Part shown: positions 22,233 through 31,960 of the stretch, piece after piece
Numbering within the stretch: position 1 is the first letter of the stretch
Layout: every line of letters begins with the position of its first letter
Origin: Deuterostichococcus epilithicus
Taxonomy: Eukaryota > Chlorophyta > Trebouxiophyceae > Prasiolales > Stichococcaceae
Reading direction: 5' to 3'
Length of the DNA stretch: 64,000 bases
Assembly (NCBI GenBank): GCA_033439295.1
Contig: JAVTLE010000023.1
Coordinates: 682,001-746,000, forward strand
Notes under the pieces: generated by a model
The model's database searches: none
The model's input: only the letters and a program-made list of their open reading frames with translations
What the model was told of the DNA's origin: nothing
Translations under genes and position numbers: made by a program

Positions 22233-25010
22233 TCACAGCCCGAACACAAACTCGTTGACCTTGGCCCACATGCCCTGCGTCGGCGGCGGCACCCCGCCGC
22301 CCCCGCCGGCCTGCATGACCATTTTGGGATGCGCAAGTCGGATGGCGTGTACGGGTCAGGGGTGGGGGCACGCGGTGCAGAGCGAGCGTTCCACTCCTCG
22401 GTGGGAGCAGCAAACGACGGGCACAGCCAAATGAGACCTGCGAGCCTCTGACCCCGAGCGCACCTGCTGTGTGCCAGGGTCGATCATGTAGCGGCGCGCC
22501 AGAGCCGGCTTCGGCGCCAGGGACTGCTGCGCCGGCCCCTCAGCATTCAGGTGCTCGCGGATCGCCGCCCTGCACGGGCACCCAGAAGTTCAACTACTGG
22601 ATTTCCCGAGCTGAACGGCGAATCTGTCACTGTCTCGCCCCACGAGGCTGCCCAGGACCCTCTGCAGGGATGACCGTGCACCCTCAAAGGAGTGCACTCC
22701 AGACATGGGGCTGCTGCCGTGGCGTACAGCTAGGAAGCGGCAGGCATCGCATTATGCGGGACGGCTGCAAACGTGCAGGTGTAGAACGGCGATTAGACCG
22801 ATCGCCACCACTGGGATATACTCTGGGAGCGCGCCGGTACACGGCGTGCAGCGGCCGCACGCCGACCGCGGGCAGCACTGTCACATCGCTGCAGCAACAT
22901 GGGCGCCTTCACAGCAGGGATGTATATCCAGTCTTGCGAGAAAACCGCCCCTTACCGGTGCACGGCGTCCAGGGGCCGCACGCCGACCATGAGGCTGGTG
23001 CTGAGCTGCTCGCCATCGCGGTACAGCGCCCGCTGCGCCGCCCACTTGTCCTGCGGCAGGGCTTTTCGGCATTATTTCTCACATCATATTGTAAAATTGG
23101 CATGGTGTTGCAGATGGGGCCTTTGGCACTTACTGCTCGTCGACGCGGTGCAGCGCTCGCTGCTTCGCCCCCACTTATCTTGCGGTGGTTTGGGCAGTGG
23201 ATGTTGAGTGTCTGAGGCTGCAACGCTGCGCAACGTCTGAGGCTACAATGCTGCACGTTGTCACATCTCAGATGGAGTGCCGCAGAATGGATGCAATCGC
23301 AAGCGGCGTCGCCGCACAGCCCAGAAATTGGGTGCAGATCGCTGCAGATCAAAAATCCTGCCAGAGTGCGCCGTTTCTGCACGAGAGCTACACACCTCGA
23401 ACTGGATGTACACCCAATTGGCAGCGGGCGGCGCGCCAAAGGCGCCGTGCTGCACGATATTGCCGCACTTTCCAAACTCGTGCAGCAACGAATCCAGCTG
23501 CCCCGCCTTGAATCCGTACACTATGACCCACTGCATAAGTATGACAGGAGAAGGTACATAGCATAAAATCACATGCCAAAACAGGCTGCAATCAGAGGTG
23601 TTCAGACAATCGAGCTGCCCCATCTTGAAACACTACACCATGACCAAACTGCATGGCAATTAGCAGGCAGAGGAGCAGAATGAAGACACGGCGACAGGGG
23701 GTGTAATAGAGAAAGCACTGTAGTTGGGCAGTCAGATTAACAGGCGCGCAGCGGGAGGTGCGCGAGCAGCGTCCTACTGCATGACATCGCCGTTTTCTCC
23801 CTTGCACAGCTTTGGCAGAGGCGCTCTGCAGGCCTGTGCGACCTGGCGGGTGCACACATCAGCAAACCTGGTCACTGTTGTCGGTGGATGGCGGTTCGGC
23901 CTCCTCCTGCTGCCCACCATCCGCATCTGCACATAATGACAGCGCACATCCACGAACCTGACGACAGCAATGCAGCACAGCAGCTCTCATGCTCGGTGCA
24001 GGAGCGGGGTGGTCGCCTCGATCAGCTGTCCACAGCGGAGTCACGCAGAGGTCGCATTGAATGTACGGCACCATGACAAGAATGCAACAGAGCCTCAGCA
24101 TTGTCATTGGGGCGGCTGAACAGCCATGGAGCTCAGGGTTTGACCCCTGAACCCTGAACGCAGCTCACCCTGTCCGGCTCTGGGTTCAGCAGTCGTTGGC
24201 GTCGCCCACGCCGCACCAACTGCAGTGTTGACATGTCACTAGCTCAGCGACCAACAAGCATGATAGCGGCTTGGATCCCCGCCCCCGCCTCTGCACAGCA
24301 CCCCTGAACCCTGCCTGTGGCCACCGCACTCCCTGCCATGGGGCTTGAAGCTGCCCTTGTACATACTGCAAACAGCTGGGAAAGAGTTGCGGACCAGCAA
24401 CGGCGGTCCCACCTGCCGAGTCGGACAGGCTGTCCGTCGGCGGCGGTGGCGGCGCCTCCTGCACCTGTGGCTGCGGCGTGGTGCTGCGGCGCCGCCCCCG
24501 ACTCGTCGCCAGGCTGGGGCTGTAGCTGCGCCCGGGCGTGCCCCGAGTCGCCTGCGGCAGCGATGGAGGCAACATGATATAGAGAGTTCTTCACTCAGCC
24601 TGCAATCATGAAGTGGCAGGGACCCACCCTACGCAGAGGAGCTCAGATGCCTCCAAGTCAAGGCGTGTGCGCCTTGGTGGCATGTTGCTCATGTGCGCAG
24701 CAACACCCAGTTCCTTTGCTGGAAGACATAGCGCGGACCGGCTCGGCGGGCGTCTGGCCGAGGCGGCTCCGCTCGCCGACAGCGCCGCTGCGGGCGTGCC
24801 GTGCGGCAGGTGTGTCAGGCTGCGCCGAGCCCTCGCGGCTGAAATGCCGGCCGCCGCCGCCGCCGCCGCCGCCGAAGGCCCCGCTGCCAAGGCTGACGGA
24901 GCCCTCCCGGAAGAAGGATCCGTCCCGGTGCTGCCGGCCTGGAATCGAGATCGGCCAGTGCTCGCATCTGTGTTTTGTGCTGGACCAAGAAGTTGCAAAG
25001 CTGATGCATC
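22233..25010 (-). CDS. NUP35: Nucleoporin NUP35/NUP53 (MPPN-RRM)
   Basis: Membrane-proximal nuclear pore protein. Exons placed with matching phases: 24551-24413, 23926-23868, 23530-23396, 23050-22956, 22569-22464, 22310-22233. The RRM-like Nup35 domain runs WVIVYGFKAGQLDSLLHEF, KCGNIVQHGAF, NWVYIQFE, DKWAAQRALYRDGEQLS and SLMVGVRPLDAVH. The linker before it is Pro-rich (QEAPPPPPTDSLSD), then acidic (EEAEPPSTDNSDQ). The C-terminus GMWAKVNEFVFGL is the family's amphipathic membrane-binding end. At least one more 5' exon lies about 24739-25010 (SIPGRQHRDGSFFREGS, then a Gly run), but its frame and the start codon are not settled. Introns on both sides of exon 23050-22956 contain broken copies of that exon. 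Convergent with TLDc, with stops about 240 bases apart. Confidence 0.85.
22834..22867 (-). repeat. Partial copy of a NUP35 exon (3' part)
   Basis: Minus-strand reading gives VGVRPLHAVY, close to VGVRPLDAVH at the end of the exon at 23050-22956, and the bases match over about 33 positions. It lies in the next intron and is not followed by the GTAAGG donor of the real exon, so it is a decayed duplicate. Confidence 0.7.
23133..23180 (-). repeat. Partial copy of a NUP35 exon (5' part)
   Basis: On the minus strand, AAGATAAGTGGGGGCGAAGC and the bases after it follow the first 45 bases of the exon at 23050-22956 (GACAAGTGGGCGGCGCAGCG...). The frame has shifted by insertions. It sits in the intron upstream of that exon. 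Confidence 0.7.
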
Positions 25011-26033
25011 GCGCTCGGGCACGCTGCCGCTGGCGGGCAGCAGACAGGCTCAACACTCGGCATTCGAGCGGCCTACATGGCGTCCTGCTTAGCTATCACT
25101 TGGTCTCATCCTGCTGGACGCCATCGCATGCCGCGCAGTCGTTGTTCAACAGTGTGGCGCACCCTGCTCCGGTGACGGTGAGCGGGTCGCAGTCTGGCTG
25201 GTCTTCTGCAGTCGGTACTCTGAACCCGAGCCGCGGTCGTCCGCGGACCGTGGCGTGAACAACAGTGAGGTGGCGTACCGCCCCTCGGTTTGAGGCGTCA
25301 TGCTGCCAGGTGCCGCTCAGCAGCGCACCAGGATGCACACCGATTTGTGGACCCTTACCGAAGCGACGGCTCGCACACCTGGCTGGGAGCGTTCTTTTCA
25401 AGGCCAGCTGCCGTTTTATGGTGCACTCTCACGACGGGCGGTGAGCAACGGCAGCTGCAGAGATTATCGTCTTCGAAAGATTTGCACGAGTATCAGCTTG
25501 CAGCAGTTTCAGGTGCCGAAACGAGCCACGATATGACGAAAGACACATCCACGCTGCAGCTGAAGGCCAGTGGCGGGCGACAGCTACCCAGCGCGACAGC
25601 CAAAATCAGTTATGAAACAGCAATACCGGGTTTCCGGCAACCGGCCACTGTTCATTCCTATTCAATCGCTAGTCGGTGTTCTGCGCGACTGCACTTCCAC
25701 AGAGAGCACATTCGACAGTTTCACTAGTCAGGTTCGTGCATGACAGACGTTCTTAGACGACACGGACCTCAGCCTTGCAGTGTTCTGACAAGTTCCAGCT
25801 CAGTTTCGGAAGGCAGCGCTCAGGCTGTGACGACTACGAGGACCGGATTGTGATTCTTGCAGGAATTTGAGCTCACACAGGAGCCACACAAGTGCGCCAC
25901 CTCTCATCCGTGATGCGTCCCTCCATGCGCACCAGATGCATGATGTCCACCGTGTGCGCACCTCATTACGCTCTGCCCTTGACTTTTGCCATATCTCCAA
26001 AGCACATTACTCTCAAAGGAGAAGAAATAAGAA
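25011..26033. promoter_or_regulatory. Region between divergent NUP35 and KLHDC4-like genes
   Basis: About 1 kb between the 5' ends of two divergent genes. It should hold both promoters and perhaps the unplaced first exon of NUP35. No protein-like frame or defined promoter element was recognised. Confidence 0.4.
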
Positions 26034-29000
26034 ATGGGTGGAGGACGTGACAAACGGAAGAAGGCGAAACCCAAGCAGCCGGGCGCCGGCGCCGATAAGA
26101 CGGCGCGCAAGACGGAGAAGAACGAGCAGAAGGCCCAGCAGCGGGCGATCAAGAAGGCACAGGTGCTCCCGGATGCGTTTGCTGGTGCATACTGGTTCAT
26201 TCAATATTTCATGACGCTGCCGAAGCGACACATGCGACAACTGTCTTGGGAGACGCTGCAGGGGCCCCTTGTGCATCTCAAATCGCTCAGCTGTACGTCA
26301 AAACGCTTCTCGTATCTGTGTATGTGGAGCAACCAATTGACTCACGGTGGGATGCGCAGGGTGGCGACGACGACATTGACGCTTTGCTGGCGGCGATCAA
26401 GGTGCAGGACGTGAAGAAAGTCGTCGTCGAAGCCGACTGCCCGCCGCCGTCAGCCCGCAGCTGCGCCTGCCTTGTGCCGCACAGTACGAAGGTACTGTGC
26501 GACTTACGAAAGCGCTGTCAGGTCCCTGCTGCAACGCATGAGCAGCAGACGATGGCTGCGGGCTGCAAGGTCAGCCCGCTGGTCCACTTGTGAGAAGACA
26601 ACAAGGAGTGGGCCGCTGCAGGAGGCACACTGGCCGGCGGCCGGTGCGCTCTACACTCAGTGCGCAAGCCAGCATGCATGCGCGCCAGTAGCCGCTGGGG
26701 TTTGCTTTTTTTTGCCGAACTTGCTGAGTTTCATATTCGAACCTCCGCAATCCTGCAGAAGGACCTGCTCATCCTGTACGGCGGCGAGTGGTTTGACGGC
26801 GCCAACGACAAGACCTTTGTGTACGGCGATTTGCATCTGTACGACGCCGGGAAGGATCGCTGGAAGAGGATTACCGTGCCGAACGGGTGTGCTACAGGCA
26901 ATGTGTGTGTACATGTCGATCCATGCATTTCCAGTGGCACTTGCAGTGCATCTGGCAAGCTCTGGAGGTAAGAAGGTGAAGCGCGTCGTCAGGCGGCGCA
27001 TCTCAACACTAAGCTTCAATATGTGCTTGTGATGTCTAAACGAAGCACTGACACGTACTCGTGGGATGCTGGGTGCAGACCGTTGCCGCGTAGCTCGGCG
27101 CAGGCCGTGGTGCACCGCAACTTCCTGTACGTGTTTGGCGGCGAGGTGCGCTGCAGGCCACCAACCCTTATGGTTGCTGGCAAGCGAGAGTCGCAGGTAT
27201 TGCGAGGCTGCGACAAGGTCCATCACCACTGCTTGCTGTGCAGTTGTGTATCCTGCCGTGTGCCAAAGTCGCACCCGGCAGGATCGTGCAGCAGGCACAG
27301 CGGCAGCTACCACGCTCTCCAATTCATGTCCTGGACCACAATGCAGCTTGTGCGCAGGTGTGCTCGCCCAGCGGGCGCAACTTCAAGCACCACCGCGACC
27401 TGTGGCGCCTGGATCTGGACAGGTGATCACCCCTGTCCGAGGTCTCTGGCCATTTGGAAATCCGCTTGAAGATGATCTGGCGAAGTTGGCCTGCAGCCTG
27501 ATGCACTGGCATGGACAGCCGATGCCACAATGCGAGGCTCCGCTTGGTGAGGCTGATTTCCCTGCGTTGCACCTGCGCATTCAGGGTCATGTTCTGATGC
27601 GCTGATCGAACAACTGTGCTGCATTACCCATGCAGCTATGAGTGGGAGCAGCTGCCGGGGCGCGGCGGCCCCTCGGCACGCTCAGGCCACCGCATGGTGG
27701 TATACAAGAACCGGCTGCTGCTTTTTGGAGGCTTCTACGAGACCGCAACCGAGGGCAGCCGGTGCGGGCCGTCATCATCGCTCTGCAACCTCGATCGCCT
27801 GGCGCCAGTTGCATGGCTCCTCTCCTGAACCGCCTCTCACCCTGCAACACGGAGACGGCTGCTGCTGTACAAATCCTGCAGCATGGCGTAGAGTGACGTG
27901 CTGCGGATGTGGAGCTCGCGCAGGGCAGCATGGAACTTTCACCCCCAGCTTCAATGATGCACACCGCAGGTACTTCAATGACCTGTGGGCATTTGATCTG
28001 GAGGAGCTGAGCTGGCAATCTGTCGGTGGCGCCGGGGTCGGGCCCCGCCCCCGTGGCGGTTGCCAGATGGTCGTCCACCAGGTGTGTGAAAGCCTCTGTA
28101 TGGTGCTGGAATTACTCCTTGGAGGTTCCCTGCGCTGAAATCACACTTGACACCACACTCGGGCTCCGCAGCGGCTGCCGGATGGCCCTCCTCCAGGTGA
28201 AGTCCCATGGATCGAAGCTCGACGCCTGTGGTGTAGTGGCACATCTGATGTGGAGGTTTCGTGCCCTCTGCTCGTGTCCTGTTTGCTCGAGTTGCGTCCC
28301 TCCGCTGCTGAAAGAACCCAAAATGAAACCAGAAAGGAAAACCTGCCCAACGCTAGCACGAGGGCCACGTCCGACCTTTTTGAACCGCACCTTCTGCTAC
28401 GAGCCTGCTCCTGTGTGCTTGCTGCTGTAGAAGCCGCAATTCAGGCAGAGTGCTGCAGCGGAGCTGGCATCGCATGTCGCGATTGCTCAATGTGCAAGAA
28501 CTCTTGACTCGTTCGCCTGAGTGGCTGTTGCATGCGCGCAGGTGAAGGGCAGGCGTTACGTGTTTGGCGTGCATTGCATTAGAATGTGATCCTCTGCATG
28601 AGAGTTCGTCTCATCCTCGCAGGAGTCGGGCAGGCTCTACCTGTTTGGCGGCCACTGCGTCGAGGTGGTGGACAAATCGGAGAAGGAAACTGTCTACAAT
28701 GACCTGTGGCAACTGGACCTTAAGACCTACCAGGTGACTTCTGTCATAACAGTCTCTTCTGACTATGACAGCCGCAGGTCAAGCGTTCCAGTCTCACCCT
28801 CACCATGGTTCGTGTCCGTGACCAAACCTACGTTGTGTCGTGCACAGCCGCAGCAACAGCCTCGAATGGCATGGGGACTGACGATCGTTGGGTGCCGCAT
28901 TGAAAGCGGGTCAAGGCGGTGGGGCATCGCGCCGGCCTGCACTGATTTGCATCGAGCCTGTCACAGCATCCTGACCTTTGGGTCGCGAGCTGACCCCACG

Positions 29001-31557
29001 CCTGAGTATGTCTGGGGGATGCAGCTGGGAATGGCGAGCGTGGCGCTGGGGATGTCCACTGTGCAGTGACCCTACCTGGGCAGGCTGCTGACAGATCGGC
29101 ACGGAGCTGACCCCTGCGCGTGTGTGCAGTGGGAGCGCCTGAAGATGGCGGGCATGGCGCCTGGCCCGAGGGCGTCCTTCAACATGGCAACGCACCGGCA
29201 GCGCGCGATCCTGTTTGGCGGCATCACCGACCAGCCCGGCAAGGTGACTTGACAGTGCGCTATAGGATGGAAGACTTTTCTCAGGCGTCAGGCGCTGGCA
29301 CAGTGGCTGGGTCGTGACTGAACGGCTGCCGTTGAGGGTATATGCTTTGTGTTTGGCCATTCAGGGCAGCAGAGCACAATTTCGTTGTCAGCGCCATCTG
29401 TCTTGACTCCTTTGAACCACAACAGACGCTGGCGTTTCACTTGCCCGCTCCCTGCGCACGACGACAGTTCCAGCTTCATGTTGTGTCTGCATCGCGGCAG
29501 GGGGACAGGCTGTTCTCTCAGGCGCATGATGACATCTACCAGTTCAGTTTCGAGCGGCAACGGTGGGGCCCCCTGGCGCTGCGGCCGCCCAAGAAGGGGA
29601 AGCAGGATGCAGCAGCGGGCAAGCAGGATGCAGCGGCTGCAGCAGCAGCGCCGATGGCGAGTCCTGATGCGGCAGCGGCGCCAGTCGGTGATGCGGCGCA
29701 TGGCGCCGCGGCAGAGCCAGCGGCGACCGGCGCCCCCTCGCGGCCAGACGATGCAGCGCAGGCGCAGCCTTCAGGTGAGCAGCTCTGGAAGCCTGACGCC
29801 TTGAGCCAAGTCCCAGCCCATCTACTCGCAGCGTTCGAGACCACATAGTGCTGTCGGGTCCGTGGCAAGCAAGGCCAGACTGCGTCTGCAGATAATCAGG
29901 CCAGGCGAGCGTTATCATGTCTGGGTCTTGCTTGGGATGAGCATCTGACACAAAGGCGCATTGCTGCACCAACGCAGGCGAAGACAGCGGCGCAGCGGCG
30001 CAGGCATCGGCGGTGCTGCGGCCGCATATCGACGCCTTCCTTCAACGTGGCAACCCGGACAGCAGCTCAGCGGCAAGTCCTGAAAGCGAATTTTTCCTGA
30101 AGTAGGAGCAAACCCCAGCAGCGCGGCATGGCAGCAATGCGCGTCATGGCATGGACCCCTACCCCCCGCAAGGCCACCTGGACAGCAGCTCGACTGTGGA
30201 CATTGCATCAAACGGCAGCCGGCCGCAGAGCGGTGTGCACCGCATGGCACGGCGCTGTGTCCTGCACTCCTCCCTAAACCCTAGACCCTACATCCTCGAA
30301 CGAGTGTCACACAGAAGCTGTTCCATTTGGTGCTGCCAATGGACTTTTTTCTGAAAGTCTGCGGGAATGGTGCAAGACTGTGACGTGTGATTCTTTTCCA
30401 ATGCGCAGCTGCACAAGGCGGTGGTGCGCATACAGTCGCGGTACCGGGGCTACGTCGTCCGCAAGGTGCTGTTTCCTGGCTTGACACACGCCGCGTGCTC
30501 TCACATTGGACCCTGCTCATGCGTGCCCCTGCATCAAAATGTCTAAGCTGGACTGCATGGGACGGAACCTATTATTAAAGGCAGCACGCTGAGCGAGCTG
30601 CGTGATGTTGAATCATTCCTAGAACTATGATGACAGGGAATCACTTTGCAGGCGTTTAAGACATACAAGCTTGGCGGATCCCTCAGCGAGCTGCTGTACT
30701 CGCCAGCGCTGTATGGCGTGAACCTAAGTGGCAAGGTCCGCTTTGCATTGCATTCCATTCCACCACAAGCTCAGCAAAGCACGTGCAACTAGTTAGGGGT
30801 TCAGCGATAAGCTGGCCGGCAAGTGCATGCTGCAGAAAGCTTGATGGGCAGAAGCTGGGCAGTGGCGGCTGTGGCGGCGGCGGCGCCGGCGTCATGCAGG
30901 GCTCAGCAGGCAGCCAGCAGGCGATATGTTCAGTTTAGCTGGGACCGCTCTGTGCGCTCATGCTGACCAAGGCAGTGGCGAACTGCCCATCCGCATCGGC
31001 TCGAAAAGACTGCCTGACAGACTTCTCTGGTTGTGGCAGGACATGCCCAAGCCGCGGGCGCGGTCCAATGCCATGATGACGGTGTCCGGAGACACCCTGT
31101 GGCTCTTTGGCGGCATTGTGGAGGTGGCTGGCCGCCCTGTGAAACCTTTGACGTTCTCTGAAGCGCCGCCACAAATGCTGCAGCCGTCTGTGCATGCATG
31201 TCAGAAGCGACTGCAACGCAGTGGAGGCAGTCGCTCGTGACGTGCGGCAGTGGCATTGAGAGGCCTTGTCGGCGCAGCTTCCCAAATCCCAGCGCTGCCT
31301 CTGCATCGCTGGCACTGTATACAGCACTCTGTGGCATGAAAAATTTGGTCCTAGTGACCGAGCCCACCATGGCACTGCAGGTGGCCCTGAACGACATTAC
31401 GCTGGACGACCTGTGGAGCCTGGACCTAAAAAAGCTGGACGGCTGGCGGTGCGTGCGGGAAAACACCGCCGGCGAGGACGTATTTAAGGATGAGGGCTGG
31501 GAGACGGGATCCGACGATGAGGGTGGAGCCGCAGGCGACGGCTCCGACAGCGACTGA
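26034..31557 (+). CDS. KLHDC4-like Kelch protein with an inserted IQ motif
   Basis: Kelch beta-propeller of the KLHDC4 family; its cellular role is poorly known. Exons: 26034-26162, 26360-26491, 26759-26886, 27079-27145, 27358-27422, 27636-27761, 27970-28081, 28623-28733, 29130-29243, 29501-29774, 29978-30072, 30409-30465, 30652-30735, 31040-31123, 31381-31557; total 584 codons. The N-terminus is basic (MGGGRDKRKKAKPKQPG), as in KLHDC4. Kelch blades follow: LLILYGGEWFDG, FLYVFGGE, ARSGHRMVVYKNRLLLFGGF, YFNDLWAFDLEELSW, GRLYLFGGH, RASFNMATHRQRAILFGGI, DDIYQFSFERQRWG and NAMMTVSGDTLWLFGG. The tail is acidic (GSDDEGGAAGDGSDSD). Between blades there is an Ala-rich insert (29590-29770) and then AVVRIQSRYRGYVVRK, an IQ calmodulin-binding motif absent from human KLHDC4 as far as I know. 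Exon 29978-30072 is the least certain: it needs a GC donor and resembles a decayed copy of exon 9. Confidence 0.85.
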
Positions 31558-31960
31558 GGTTGCGATGATGCACATGATACACATGTTCGACGGTCGGCTG
31601 GTGGTTGCGATCCACTTCTATTTGCATTAATGGAAGCCGTCTTGCTGCCGCTGCGTCCATGAAACCTGTATTTTGCGGACATTCTGCTGCTGCTTGCAAC
31701 GTTCAGTATCGCAACAGCAAACAGTTATCCTTCCAGCAATCTGTCCACAAAAGAGCACCTCCTCTTCTCCGAGCATGGGCATTGATCTGGACATCTGGAC
31801 CGGTGCCCGCCGCTGCATCATTTCATGGACCATCAACTCCAACGGTCAGTGTTTGCATCGTTCATTGACTTCCGCGATATCCTGCTCGTTCATCGCAGCA
31901 CGAGCTTCATTGCTTTACTTGGCCAGCTCCGCTTCAAACGCAGCACGGAATTGAAGGCCA
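31558..31960. other. Intergenic between KLHDC4-like and Rpr2-domain genes
   Basis: About 400 bases between two tandem + strand genes; contains the 3' end of the first and the promoter of the second. Nothing else recognised. Confidence 0.4.

Noticed and set aside
22469-23215. Plus-strand open frame of 248 codons
   Set aside because: It overlaps three phase-matched NUP35 exons on the other strand and shows no domain of its own.
30271-30293. Telomere-like CCCTAAACCCTAGACCCTA
   Set aside because: Only about three imperfect units, inside an intron. Too short to call an interstitial telomere or a fusion point.
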